Source of the DNA: Acidobacteriota bacterium
GTDB taxonomy: Bacteria > Acidobacteriota > Terriglobia > Terriglobales > Acidobacteriaceae
Direction: 5' to 3'
DNA length: 43,496 bases
NCBI GenBank assembly: GCA_003224905.1
Contig: QIAA01000128.1
Coordinates: forward strand, 1 to 43,496
Below are positions 17,148-25,331 of the stretch, piece by piece. The translations under genes and the position numbers were made by a program. Every line of letters starts with the position of its first letter. The first letter of the stretch is position 1. The notes under the pieces were generated by a model. It saw nothing but the letters and a program-made list of their open reading frames with translations. It did no database searches and was not told the DNA's origin.

Positions 17148-17852
17148 TTAGCTCAAAGCGACTTTGCCGGAGGCGAGATCGTAAACTCCGGCTTCCACCT
17201 TTAGCTTGCCAGCCTTAACAGCTTCGCGGATAACGGTTGAGGAAGTGCGCAGCAATTCGGCCTGAATCTTCGCATTGGCTTCGATTGCTTTGTCGAAATT
17301 GCCACCAGACTGTTCCACTGCCTGCCGAATGTGCGGGTATAACGCGCTGATCTGTCCGGGGACAGTGTCGGCCTTCATTGCCGCCTTTACTGCTCCGCAG
17401 TTGCTATGGCCAAGTACCAGAAGAGCTTTGACGCCAAGTACAGCAACCCCATATTCGAGGCTGGCAATAATCTCTGGTGTCACAAAATTGCCGGCCACTC
17501 GTGTGACAAAGATGTGGCCAATCGTCTGATCAAAGACTAGTTCCACAGGCACGCGAGAATCGGCACAGGCGAGCACCGCGGCAAAGGGCTCTTGTTTACT
17601 CACCGTATGCTCTTTCAGGATGGTCAGATCGTGCTCAATCGATGTCAGCCGATTTGCGGCGAAACGCTGGTTGCCTGCGAGCAATTCTTGCAGAGCTGCA
17701 TCGGGACTCAGATTGGTTTGGGCGCTTAGCTTTAGAGGAGCAACTAGTTCGATTCCAGCTTGCGCCGCGAAGCCAACGACTGCACTTGAACAAACCGTTT
17801 GAAGAAATTGTCTCCTGCCGGAATCTGTGTGAACGCGGGCATTGTCTGGCAT
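17148..17852 (-). CDS. Tat-exported beta-carbonic anhydrase
   Basis: Interconverts CO2 and bicarbonate; zinc enzyme of the beta class. Zinc ligands and the Asp-Arg dyad are all present: C96, D98 and R100 in ACADSRVP, and H149 with C152 in GHSNCGAV. The N-terminus carries a twin-arginine signal (SGRRQFLQ at residues 11-18) followed by the hydrophobic stretch VCSSAVVGFAAQAGI, so it is predicted to be folded in the cytoplasm and exported to the periplasm. The mature part (about 190 aa) is normal length. The gene is monocistronic, with upstream AGGTCAG-like sequence before the ATG. Periplasmic beta enzymes are known but less common than cytoplasmic ones. Confidence 0.9.
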   Translation of the reverse strand: MPDNARVHTDSGRRQFLQTVCSSAVVGFAAQAGIELVAPLKLSAQTNLSPDAALQELLAGNQRFAANRLTSIEHDLTILKEHTVSKQEPFAAVLACADSRVPVELVFDQTIGHIFVTRVAGNFVTPEIIASLEYGVAVLGVKALLVLGHSNCGAVKAAMKADTVPGQISALYPHIRQAVEQSGGNFDKAIEANAKIQAELLRTSSTVIREAVKAGKLKVEAGVYDLASGKVALS

Positions 17853-18088
17853 TTTCCTACTGACCTCCTCAGACTTAATTCGGGAGTGACTGCTTCATTC
17901 GAGAGGACAACTGCGATTGCGAGAAACGCCACAATTAAGTCGCATCGCCGATGGGCAATTCCATTGTAAATTCCCCGCTCCGGCCGGAATCATACCTGAT
18001 TTGGGCAGATTCGCCTAACTCGCGATTGCTGTTGAAAAATCGCGATTTCACCAGCAACAGCCGCAGCAGGATATTCATGCGATGAGTT

Positions 18089-18421
18089 CTAACTATTTTT
18101 GGAAGTTTGCACCGAGTCTGTTATCCACTTCAGATAGGACGCGCTCCCGTCTTCGATCGCGAGACAAATGCATTCGGGAAGGTCGTAGGAATGCAATTCT
18201 TTGATTGCGTCGCTCACGTTCGCGAAAGCGGCAGCAGTGGTTTTGATCAAGAGCAGCCATTCCTGAGCTTGCTCGACATTTGCCTTCCAGCGATAAATTG
18301 ATTCGATCTGGGGGACGATGTTGACGCAGGCTGCCAATTTCTTCTCCACTAGCGCGTGCGCGATCTGCTGCGCTTCGTCGTGTGATCCAGCGGTGCTTAA
18401 AACCAGTCTTTGGTCGGTCAT
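18089..18421 (-). CDS. cutA: CutA divalent-cation tolerance family protein
   Basis: Small trimeric ferredoxin-like-fold protein of the CutA family. Diagnostic blocks: VLSTAGSHDEAQQIAHAL, KKLAACVNIVPQIESIYRW, then LHSYDLPECICLAIEDGSASYLKWI. Length (110 aa) is exactly that of the family. The historical role in copper tolerance is uncertain, and the biochemical function remains unclear. It stands alone, with a REP-like repeat just upstream of its start (18436-18530). Confidence 0.92.
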   Translation of the reverse strand: MTDQRLVLSTAGSHDEAQQIAHALVEKKLAACVNIVPQIESIYRWKANVEQAQEWLLLIKTTAAAFANVSDAIKELHSYDLPECICLAIEDGSASYLKWITDSVQTSKNS

Positions 18422-18435
18422 ATAGAATCAGGCCT

Positions 18436-18530
18436 GTGAGAACTGTGGCGTGCCTACGGCACTCGATAATTTCATCTACTTTACCCAGCGCTGACGCGCT
18501 GGGCTAATGAATTCCGCCGCTCCGCGGCTT
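18436..18530. repeat. REP-like element, family A, copy 1
   Basis: Three hairpins in fixed order: a GTGGCGTGCCTACGGCAC unit, CCCAGCGC/GCGCTGGG around TGAC (18484-18503), then GGGCTAATGAATTCC and GCCGC..CCGCGGC. The same layout recurs at 21228-21330, 26470-26557, and 36525-36585 plus 36747-36790. Confidence 0.8.
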
Positions 18531-18687
18531 TGGTGTTGCTTATTTGTGCGCCGCGGTTCTAACAAGCGAGCTCGTACCCGATTCTGTGGTGCTCGGCTGC
18601 ACCCGGTGCACGGCCTGGATGAAGTCATTGAACTCTTCATTACAGATTGACGGTACACTCTGAACGATTCGTACATCAAACTGCACC

Positions 18688-20040
18688 ATGCCAGCACAGA
18701 TCAAGTTCGGCACTTCGGGATGGCGCGCGATTGTGGCGGAGGAGTTTACGTTTGCCAACGTGCGCCGCGCGGTCACGGGAATCGCGCGGTATGTAAGCGG
18801 GCAGAAACCGTCGGGCGCGAGGGTGATCGTGGGGCGCGATCCGCGATTCCTGGGCGAGACATTTTGCTCTATTGCCGCAGAGATCCTCGCGACGCATGGA
18901 ATCACGCCATTGGTGATTGAGGATGCAGCTCCCACGCCAGCTATCTCGTATGCCGTGATCCAACAGAAGACAGATGGGGCGATCAATTTTACGGCCTCGC
19001 ACAATCCGCCGGACTACAACGGGATCAAGTTCTCCACGCCTGATGGAGCGCCTGCGCTGCCTGAAGTCACCAGGCAGATCGAAGCGGCAATCCCCAAGGA
19101 CTCGGAAGGCAAAACCGGACGGCAGAGCACGCAGCGCGCTGCATCGCAGTCCCTCGAGCCTCGCGGCGAGTATCTGAAGCGGCTGCGGGAAATCATCGAC
19201 CTGAAGTGCGTGAAGGATGCCGGACTGCGGGTGGTGTTCGATCCGCTCGTTGCCACCGTGCACGATTACCGCGATGTCCTCTTTGGTGGACATGCGCCTG
19301 AGCCGGACGATCATCTGCTGGAAGCGCTGCGCGAGGAGATGCGCAGAACCCAGGCTCACATTGGTATCTCGACCGACGGCGATGCCGACCGGTTCGGCAT
19401 CGTGGATGAAGATGGGACGTTTCTGCAGCCCAACTACATCGTCGCGCTGCTGTTCGATTATCTGGTTGAGAGTCGCGGCTGGAAGAATGGCGTGGGCAAG
19501 TCGGTGGCTACGACCAACATGCTGAATGCGCTGGCTGACCATCACAAAGTTGAGCTGCATGAAACGCCGGTGGGATTCAAGTACATCGGCGAACTGATCA
19601 AGCAGGACAAGATCGCGATTGGTGGCGAAGAGAGCGCCGGGCTTTCGATTCGCTATCACGTGCCGGAGAAGGATGGCATTCTGGCAGGTCTCCTGTGCTG
19701 CGAAATGGTAGCGCGCCGGAAGAAGCCTCTATCCCGCCAATTGCAGGACCTATTTGCCGAAGTTGGTTCCTTCTATCCCAAACGGGAGAACTTCCGGTTG
19801 ACGCCGGAGGTGCAGCAGAAGTTTACTGAAAAGTTACGCCGCGAGCGGCCGGAATTCTTCGGACACAAGATTAAAGATGTTGTACGCACTGACGGACTCA
19901 AGCTGGTGTTTGCGGATGGCTCGTGGGTGTGTTACCGGCTCTCCGGGACGGAGCCGGTGGTGAGAGTTTATTCCGAGGCAGCCAGTACCGAGGCACTGGA
20001 GAAGTTGAGTGCGGTCGCCAAACAATGGATATTCGAATAA
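18688..20040 (+). CDS. Phosphohexomutase (phosphoglucomutase/phosphomannomutase family)
   Basis: Alpha-D-phosphohexomutase that moves phosphate between C1 and C6 of hexoses. Visible: N-terminal KFGTSGWR, the phosphoserine loop TASHNPP with S104, the metal loop DGDADRFG (D230, D232, D234), sugar-binding GGEESAGLS, and the phosphate-binding RLSGTEP in domain 4. The active site is complete. In domain 2, however, VVFDPL (to residue 187) runs directly into VATVHDYRDV; family members normally have about 19 more residues here (a helix and strand), so an in-frame deletion is suspected. Length is 450 aa, versus about 470 expected. The FtsB-like gene overlaps its 3' end by 16 bases. Confidence 0.88.
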   Translation: MPAQIKFGTSGWRAIVAEEFTFANVRRAVTGIARYVSGQKPSGARVIVGRDPRFLGETFCSIAAEILATHGITPLVIEDAAPTPAISYAVIQQKTDGAINFTASHNPPDYNGIKFSTPDGAPALPEVTRQIEAAIPKDSEGKTGRQSTQRAASQSLEPRGEYLKRLREIIDLKCVKDAGLRVVFDPLVATVHDYRDVLFGGHAPEPDDHLLEALREEMRRTQAHIGISTDGDADRFGIVDEDGTFLQPNYIVALLFDYLVESRGWKNGVGKSVATTNMLNALADHHKVELHETPVGFKYIGELIKQDKIAIGGEESAGLSIRYHVPEKDGILAGLLCCEMVARRKKPLSRQLQDLFAEVGSFYPKRENFRLTPEVQQKFTEKLRRERPEFFGHKIKDVVRTDGLKLVFADGSWVCYRLSGTEPVVRVYSEAASTEALEKLSAVAKQWIFE

Positions 20041-20489
20041 AGCGAGTTTCTCCGGTCTCCGGCGTTTCCCTCGCGGAAAGAGGGCGGCGGGCGGTCGTGG
20101 AACAAGCTCCGCAGTTGGAGTTGTTCGCGGGGCGGGTGAGCGCAAAATTGCGCACGGCATTTCTGCGGCTATACGAGGCACGGCGGCGGCTGGCGACAAT
20201 CGGGGTTGCGGTGTTCACGGTGTGGCTCTTTCTGCACGTGATGTTGGGTGCGAATGGGATGGTCATCTACCGGCAGAAACGCGCGGAGTACGTTAATCTC
20301 CAGAACGAGATCGATAGCCTGCAAAACGAGAACAAGCGCTATACGGACCAGATCCAGGCGCTTAAGACTGATCCCAAAGCCATTGAGAAAGAAGCTCGTG
20401 AACAGTTGCACTACACGCGGCCTGGAGAGATTGTGTATGTGCCGCTTCCTCCCGTACAGGCACCGGACACAAGGTCAGCAAAGAAATAG
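20025..20489 (+). CDS. FtsB/DivIC-like septum formation initiator protein
   Basis: Single-pass membrane protein of the cell-division FtsB/DivIC family, which bridges FtsQ and FtsL at the septum. Basic N-terminal cytoplasmic part to residue 57, membrane helix about 58-80 (GVAVFTVWLFLHVMLG), leucine-zipper coiled coil 83-115 (LQNEIDSLQNENKRY), and the family C-terminal block AREQLHYTRPGEIVYVPL. ATG 20025 lies inside the end of the mutase gene, so the two are co-transcribed and probably coupled. The longer upstream frame translates mutase sequence and is not used. 154 aa is a little longer than E. coli FtsB because of the N-terminal tail. Confidence 0.85.
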   Translation: MDIRIKRVSPVSGVSLAERGRRAVVEQAPQLELFAGRVSAKLRTAFLRLYEARRRLATIGVAVFTVWLFLHVMLGANGMVIYRQKRAEYVNLQNEIDSLQNENKRYTDQIQALKTDPKAIEKEAREQLHYTRPGEIVYVPLPPVQAPDTRSAKK

Positions 20490-20630
20490 AAGCCAGGCGG
20501 GTTTAACAAATCCAATTCGCGGCTGTGGTATATTCGCGTTCATTCCGGTGTGCTGCTCCATCAATTCTCCGAACAGGTCGGGCCGGTCACCCAGAGCGGA
20601 GCGAGGGGCCGATGCATGTGAATTGACAAT

Positions 20631-20672
20631 ACATAGATCCTTCCGCATCGCTACGCTCAGCGTCAGGATGAC
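20631..20672. repeat. Dispersed GTCAGGATGAC-type repeat unit
   Basis: ATAGATCCTTCCGC..GCTCAGCGTCAGGATGAC resembles 33968-33998 (ATAGATTCTTCGCTTCGCTC, then AGAATGAC) and, inverted, 9853-9905. Noncoding, upstream of the small secreted protein. Confidence 0.45.
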
Positions 20673-20763
20673 AGCCGATATGTTTCGGGAAGTTATGAAC
20701 AGCACAGGAGCTAGTTCATTGGCAAGAATCCGCGGCTCCGGCCGCTAAATCGAGGAGTGTTCT

Positions 20764-21099
20764 ATGAAGAAGTTATTGTTGATGTGCGTAGTTCTCTCTC
20801 TTCTGTTCCTGCTCGTAGCCGTGGTGACAGCCAGCCAGGATATGGATAAGGGTCAAACGGTGAACGGATGGGTCAGCGATGCAAAATGTGGCGCAAAAGG
20901 AGCCAACGCCAAGGGTGCGGCATGCACGAAGAAGTGCATTGCGGCCGGCGAAAAGCCTGTCCTGGTGAGCGACTCGGATCAGAAGGTTCTAAACATCGAG
21001 AACCCGGACGCGGTGAAGGGACATGAGGGCCATCATGTCGCAGTGACCGGGCATGTCACGGGTGATTCCATCCACGTGATGGAAGTCAAGATGATGTGA
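20764..21099 (+). CDS. Small secreted Cys-containing protein, 111 aa
   Basis: An N-terminal signal peptide (MKKLLLMCVVLSLLFLLVAV, cleavage after TAS) exports it. The mature part of about 85 residues contains VNGWVSDAKCG, then AACTKKCIAAGEKPVLVSD, and NPDAVKGHEGHHVAVTGHV. Three cysteines and a Gly/His-rich strand suggest a small OB-like beta domain. This protein type (SDAKCG / TKKC / GHHV) is familiar from Acidobacteriota and relatives, but its function is not known to me. Ribosome binding is strong: GAGGAG 6 bases before the ATG. An intrinsic terminator follows 24 bases after the stop. Confidence 0.75.
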   Translation: MKKLLLMCVVLSLLFLLVAVVTASQDMDKGQTVNGWVSDAKCGAKGANAKGAACTKKCIAAGEKPVLVSDSDQKVLNIENPDAVKGHEGHHVAVTGHVTGDSIHVMEVKMM

Positions 21100-21123
21100 G
21101 GCGGATACAAGCTGGAAATCTCA

Positions 21124-21152
21124 AGGGCGGCCAGTGCGCCGCCCTCATTTTT
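21124..21152 (+). terminator. Rho-independent terminator of the small secreted protein
   Basis: Perfect 8-bp GC-rich stem AGGGCGGC / GCCGCCCT with a 6-base loop, followed by CATTTTTG. It lies 24 bases downstream of the stop at 21099. Confidence 0.8.
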
Positions 21153-21227
21153 GTGAGGGGAGTCTGGTTTATCAAGTTGTTTTTGCCCCTTGGGGCTTCA
21201 CATCCAGTCACCAGGGATTCAGGCCGA

Positions 21228-21330
21228 GTCTGTCTGAGAAAATGTGCCGTGCCTGCGGCACTCGATTATTTTGTCCACTTTACCCAGCGCTTTACGCGCT
21301 GGGCTAATGAATGCCGCCGCTCCGCGGCTT
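21228..21330. repeat. REP-like element, family A, copy 2
   Basis: GTGCCGTGCCTGCGGCAC hairpin, CCCAGCGC/GCGCTGGG around TTTA, GGGCTAATGAATGCC, and GCCGC..CCGCGGC. It ends 10 bases before the thiG stop codon, in the convergent space. A lone TTGCCCCTTGGGGCTT hairpin at 21183-21198 precedes it. Confidence 0.8.
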
Positions 21331-21339
21331 GGTGCTCGG

Positions 21340-22113
21340 TTACCGTACAACTCCTTCCAAAGGTGAGCTCGCAGTAGCGTAAAGTTTTTTCGGCATTCTT
21401 CCAGCCAGATACGCTTGCCTCCCTGCCATCACAGCATGCTTCATTGCCTCTGCCATGAGTACTGGGTCCTGGGCGTTGGCAATGCCCGTGTTCATCAGCA
21501 CGGCGTCGGCGCCGAGTTCCATGGCGATGGTCGCATCTGAAGCCGTGCCTACGCCGGCATCGACGATCAGCGGCACTCCGGTAATCACTTCGCGCAGAAT
21601 GCGGATGTTCGCAGCATTCTGAATACCCAGGCCGCTCCCGATGGGTGCGCCTAAAGGCATAATCGCACTGGCTCCGGCATCCAGCAGACGCTTGGCAAAG
21701 ACCACATCATCAGAGATGTAGGGGAGAACCGTGAAGCTCTCCTTCACCAGGACGCGCGTGGCCTCCAGCGTCGCCTGCACGTCCGGATAGAGCGTAGCCT
21801 GATCGCCGATTACTTCCAGCTTGACCCAATCGGAAAGGCCGACTTCGCGGCCCAGTCGTGCGGCGCGGATTGCCTCATCAGCGGTGTAGCAGCCTGCGGT
21901 GTTGGGCAGCAGAAAATACCTGGCAGGGTCGATGTAGTCGAGCAGCGATTCCTTGTTGCGATCGAGATTCACGCGGCGCACGGCAACCGTGACCATTTCA
22001 GCGCCGCTGGCTTCCAGAGCGCGAGCGGTTTCCTGGAATGACTTGTATTTTCCGGTGCCGACGATGAGGCGGGAACGAAACTGGCGGCCGGCAATGATCA
22101 GTGCATCCGTCAT
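21340..22113 (-). CDS. thiG: Thiazole synthase ThiG
   Basis: Makes the thiazole phosphate moiety of thiamine from 1-deoxy-D-xylulose 5-phosphate, dehydroglycine and ThiS thiocarboxylate. TIM-barrel marks: [33 protein letters not shown], the Schiff-base lysine K98 in [33 protein letters not shown] and [14 protein letters not shown] 22113 gives 257 aa, the family length; an upstream in-frame start exists but codes for repeat-derived sequence. No thiS, thiH/O or thiE gene and no recognisable TPP riboswitch are nearby, so the rest of the pathway lies elsewhere. Confidence 0.95.
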   Translation of the reverse strand: MTDALIIAGRQFRSRLIVGTGKYKSFQETARALEASGAEMVTVAVRRVNLDRNKESLLDYIDPARYFLLPNTAGCYTADEAIRAARLGREVGLSDWVKLEVIGDQATLYPDVQATLEATRVLVKESFTVLPYISDDVVFAKRLLDAGASAIMPLGAPIGSGLGIQNAANIRILREVITGVPLIVDAGVGTASDATIAMELGADAVLMNTGIANAQDPVLMAEAMKHAVMAGRQAYLAGRMPKKLYATASSPLEGVVR

Positions 22114-22263
22114 GATCTTTATTGTAATGAAATCCGGACGCGCCTGAAGGGCTCGGGCCTTTGTAGGCGGCAAAGTGGGATAACCGTTAGAGGCGAAGCA
22201 CAGATCAACAAAAGGCTTATCTAAGGGCCGGGACGGGCTTGATGGAGAACTCAGTCGTGCGTA

Positions 22264-22418
22264 AGGTGTGTCGTAACTTCTCTTTCGCCCCTTCGGGGCT
22301 CGCTCCCGACCCACGTATTACCCCAGGGCTCGCGCCCTGGGCTGCATTCTTCCGCCGCTTTGCGGCTGTTTGACAGCTGCGTTCCACTCTAGCCAATAGT
22401 CCAGCATCTACGACACAG
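22264..22418. repeat. Diverged palindromic element related to the MITE-like element at 36586
   Basis: Same order of landmarks as 36586-36746: TTTCGCCCCTTCGGGGCT hairpin, CCCAGGGCTCGCGCCCTGGG hairpin, GGGCTGCATTCTTCCGCCGC, then GTTCCACTC near the right end. The outer ends still pair over 9 bases (TGTGTCGTA at 22267-22275 and TACGACACA at 22409-22417). Confidence 0.6.
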
Positions 22419-22424
22419 ATTCCT

Positions 22425-22515
22425 ACCGCACTCGGCAATTTCTCTCTTACGCAGCGCTGAAGCGCCGGGCTATTGGCAGTCGCCCGCTTTGCGGCCCGCT
22501 TTGCGGGCTGGATGT
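22425..22515. repeat. Diverged REP-like element, family A, partial
   Basis: CCGCACTCGGCAATTT, CAGCGCTGAAGCGCCGGGCTA and CCCGCTTTGCGG follow the same order as the family-A repeats but with many changes and a lost first half-hairpin. The last module is duplicated (GCCCGCTTTGCGG twice). Confidence 0.45.
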
Positions 22516-22649
22516 GAGGAGTTACCGCACCGCTTGCTTGAACATCAGGTCTCACACGTGCAAGGGCTGCGCCACTCGAGACTAGTTGTACAACCTCCGC
22601 TTCACCGTGCTCAGCGGGAGGATCCTGGGATGGCAAGACTTCACCCGAC

Positions 22650-23246
22650 CTACTCGCGCATGTTCGCAGGGACGCCTGACTTGCGGGCCTGTTCCTGCAA
22701 GTCTTCTACCTTCTGCTTGGCGTCCTCGACGACCTTCTGTTTGTCGGCGATGCGCTGCTTGTATTGCGCGTCTTCTTTATCCCAGGCGACCTGGTTGCGC
22801 ATGCGGTTGCCGGCGTCGGCGTACATGGCGGCGGCGCGCAGGCGGTATTCGCGTTGCAGCACATCGAGCTCGCGGGTCAGCAGATCGACCTGGTTTTTCT
22901 GATCCGCGATCTTCTGCTGCCACTCCTTACCTTGCTTCGCCTGTGCGTCGGCCTTGTCGGCCTCGTCCTTCTTTTCGTCGGTGGCGGCAGGCTTCTGCTG
23001 GTCTTCGGCAGGCGCCTGGTCCTTGTGCTCTGCGGCGACAGGCTCCGGCGCAGGATTGCCGACTACGCTGAGCTTCTCTGTCCTGGGGAGATTGTCATTG
23101 TCGTAATGCTTTTCTCCGGTTGACTTCTTGTCCTTGCGGACGCTGCGAGCGTAATCGCCCAGAGACTGCGATTGAGCGCTTGCCAGGGTAACCAGGATGG
23201 CAGCCACGAAAAATCCCAACAACCACAACTGCGAAATGCGCTTCAT
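22650..23246 (-). CDS. Secreted coiled-coil protein, 198 aa
   Basis: Signal peptide at residues 1-24 (WLLGFFVAAILVTLASA). The mature N-terminus SLGDYARSVRKDKK is a block I associate with an Acidobacteriota orphan family. A low-complexity Ala/Glu/Lys/Pro stretch spans about 65-105, and then a long heptad-type helix runs to the end (QKNQVDLLTRELDVLQREYRLR, then KQKVVEDAKQKVEDLQEQ). It likely forms a periplasmic or surface coiled-coil rod. GGAG lies 7 bases before the ATG. It follows the PAS/PilD pair on the same strand, 72 bases downstream, but a repeat separates them. Function unknown. Confidence 0.7.
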   Translation of the reverse strand: MKRISQLWLLGFFVAAILVTLASAQSQSLGDYARSVRKDKKSTGEKHYDNDNLPRTEKLSVVGNPAPEPVAAEHKDQAPAEDQQKPAATDEKKDEADKADAQAKQGKEWQQKIADQKNQVDLLTRELDVLQREYRLRAAAMYADAGNRMRNQVAWDKEDAQYKQRIADKQKVVEDAKQKVEDLQEQARKSGVPANMRE

Positions 23247-23272
23247 AGATGCTCCAATTAGTGTTTAGTTGT

Positions 23273-23335
23273 CAGTGGCTAGTGGCTAGTAAAACCCTTG
23301 AATACCAGCCACTGATCACTAGCCACTCGCTACTG
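23273..23335. repeat. GTGGCTAGT repeat with inverted arms
   Basis: CAGTGGCTAGTGGCTAGT, then after a spacer ACTAGCCACT: a 10-bp inverted pair (23281-23290 and 23318-23327). It supplies the stop codon and last codons of the PAS gene. Related to 6193-6231. Confidence 0.55.
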
Positions 23336-24167
23336 CTTTCCTTCCGACCAAAAATCCGCCGATCGTACGGTCCAGCTGGGCCGCTTCTTCAGCGATGTCG
23401 CCGGCTAACTGGCGGGCCACGACAGGATCATTGCCGTTCGCCAGTTGGCGCGCGTATTCCGATATTGTTGCCAGCGAGTTCCGCAGGGCCAGCGCCATTT
23501 CCGCTGAAATCTCTCCACGCAACTCCTGCTCTCGACGGACCTCGGCGATCTCGGTGTGATTGTTAATCACACAGGCTGATCCCAGAATGTCGCCGGCCGG
23601 GCCCTGCATTGGACTCAGGGTTATGTCCAACAAACGCAGTTGGCCGGCAGGAGTGAGATAGCGGGCCTCCAGTCGCCCGCACGATACGTTTTCGCGAAGG
23701 TAGCCAGCCAAGGTTTCGGTGAGTCCGGATCCGGACTCGTCCCAGCCCAAACTGGCGTCGCGGAAGATTTCCCGGGTGCCCATTCCGGCCAGGGACGCGA
23801 AGCCCAAAATTTGTCTGGCGGCGGCATTCGCCTGCCGCACAATTCCGTTTGCGGTGAAAAACATGACTCCGCAGGAGATGCTTGAAAGCACGGCGGCGCT
23901 GATGTTCTCCGAAGTCCTGGCGCGGCGCCGGTCCTCCTGCTGCTGGGTCTGTAGTTCGTGCTTCTGCTGTTTCAATTGCTGGATCACAGCATGAAACGTC
24001 TGCAAGGGAAAACTTTCGGAAGAAGAGTTGTTGTTGTCAACCAATACATCTTTGGTAATGCTTCGGCGCATGCGCCGCATGAGTGCCAGGCCCATGACAA
24101 ACGAGAATCCCGACGCCAGGGCCACGGCGATCATGCGCACGACGATGGGATTCGTGAGGAGCTTCAC
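23319..24167 (-). CDS. Membrane PAS protein with degenerate histidine-kinase stub, 282 aa
   Basis: Start is GTG 24167, overlapping the pilD stop (GTGA), so it is translationally coupled to pilD. One membrane helix (about 8-30, RMIAVALASGFSFVMGLALM) is followed by a coiled linker rich in Gln (QQLKQQKHELQTQQQED) and a PAS domain about 95-215 (CGVMFFTANGIVRQANAAA, ILGFASLAGMGTREIF). Residues about 225-275 resemble a HisKA dimerisation helix (ISAEMALALRNSLATISEY), but the phospho-accepting histidine is replaced and there is no ATPase domain. It may sense and dimerise but cannot autophosphorylate. The last residues (AVASG) and the stop are encoded by a repeat. Confidence 0.75.
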   Translation of the reverse strand: MKLLTNPIVVRMIAVALASGFSFVMGLALMRRMRRSITKDVLVDNNNSSSESFPLQTFHAVIQQLKQQKHELQTQQQEDRRRARTSENISAAVLSSISCGVMFFTANGIVRQANAAARQILGFASLAGMGTREIFRDASLGWDESGSGLTETLAGYLRENVSCGRLEARYLTPAGQLRLLDITLSPMQGPAGDILGSACVINNHTEIAEVRREQELRGEISAEMALALRNSLATISEYARQLANGNDPVVARQLAGDIAEEAAQLDRTIGGFLVGRKAVASG

Positions 24168-25087
24168 AGCAGCCCCCAGTACCAGCGGAAGAAGCGATCG
24201 CCGCAGAAGAGGGCGAGCATTGCCATGCTGCCCAGGAAAACGCCAAAGGGAATCTGGTAACGGCGCAGAGCAATGCCGGCGGAGACCCACGCCCGCCTTC
24301 TCGCCTGGGTTACGGACTCGTGATTACGGATCATGCGGCGGCGGGTGCGCTTGATCCAGATCGACAGCACCGTGGACAAACCGAAGATCGAGCCTGCGAT
24401 TGAGCCGGTGAATAGCGTAAAGATTGTGAGCTTGGTGCCGAGAAAAGCTCCCACCATGGCCATCAACTTCACGTCGCCGAAGCCCATGCCTTCAACGCCA
24501 CGGGCGCGCAGATAAATTGCGCCTGCTCCGTAGATAAAGGAGGAACCTATGGCCGCTCCGAGAAGCGAATCTATGAGGGAGAGCCAATGCCAGGAAAGGT
24601 TAGAAGCGGCGCGGTGCGGAACCAGTAACGGCAGAAATCGGGAGGCGAGATCGTTGACGGGGACAAAAATGCTGAACAGAATGCCCACAACGAGGCCGGT
24701 CAACGTCATCTTGTCGGGCAAAAGATGGGTTTCGGCATCGGTGAAGATGAGGCCCAGCAGCAGAAATCCGAAAACGCAGTATTTCAGGGTGGCCAGAGAG
24801 ATGCCGAATTGCGCGAAGCAGGCCAGGAAGAGCACCCCGGTCAGCAACTCCACGATCATGTAGCGGGGCGAGATGCGAGCCTTGCAATCGCGACAGCGAC
24901 CGCGGAGGAGAACCCAGCTCAGCACGGGGATGTTGTCGTAAGGGCGAACTGGCTGGTTGCAGCTGGGGCACGCCGAGCCGGGCAGAACGATGGATAAGCC
25001 TTGCGGCAGCCTATAGATACACACGTTCAGGAAGCTGCCAAAGACTAAGCCAAACAAGAACATCCCGATGGCGAAAACGGGCTCCAC
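24164..25087 (-). CDS. pilD: Type IV prepilin leader peptidase / methylase (PilD, A24 family)
   Basis: Inner-membrane aspartyl protease that cleaves and N-methylates type IV pilins and type II secretion pseudopilins. The methylase-side zinc site is present as C40-x2-C43 and C65-x2-C68. The catalytic aspartates are D117 (LIFTDAETHLLPD) and D205 (GMGFGDVKLM). About eight hydrophobic segments are visible, and the family start FGLVFGSFLNVCIYRLP is intact. GTG start with AAAGGAG directly upstream. 307 aa is slightly long because of a loop around residues 145-170 and a basic segment near 245-270. No pilin genes are in the window. Confidence 0.93.
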   Translation of the reverse strand: MEPVFAIGMFLFGLVFGSFLNVCIYRLPQGLSIVLPGSACPSCNQPVRPYDNIPVLSWVLLRGRCRDCKARISPRYMIVELLTGVLFLACFAQFGISLATLKYCVFGFLLLGLIFTDAETHLLPDKMTLTGLVVGILFSIFVPVNDLASRFLPLLVPHRAASNLSWHWLSLIDSLLGAAIGSSFIYGAGAIYLRARGVEGMGFGDVKLMAMVGAFLGTKLTIFTLFTGSIAGSIFGLSTVLSIWIKRTRRRMIRNHESVTQARRRAWVSAGIALRRYQIPFGVFLGSMAMLALFCGDRFFRWYWGLL

Positions 25088-25331
25088 CCTACTCCTTTAT
25101 CGCAGAGACTCTGATTCGGAGCGATTATACGGCGGTTTCAGATGAGGCCTTTGGGTACTAAAGGCACTGGCCGCGGGGAGCTGAGCATCTCCGGTCGTTG
25201 TCAAGGGCGATGCTCCTTGCTCAATGATACTTCCGGGGGGCGCTAATCTTCGGGGCACCGGGGAACGTCCCGTCTGTCCTCGGATTCCGCCCAGACCATT
25301 TAGGGCAATCAGTGCTGCCGTTTGTTCACCA
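25088..25331. other. Intergenic, no gene seen
   Basis: Between the divergent pilD and higBA units. A minus-strand frame through it has no binding site and no recognisable product. No clear hairpin terminator. Confidence 0.4.

Noticed and set aside
18676..19659. 327-codon minus-strand open frame
   Set aside because: Antisense to the phosphohexomutase, whose family motifs are unambiguous.
22114..22260. Possible TPP riboswitch upstream of thiG
   Set aside because: No recognisable THI-box sequence elements in the leader.
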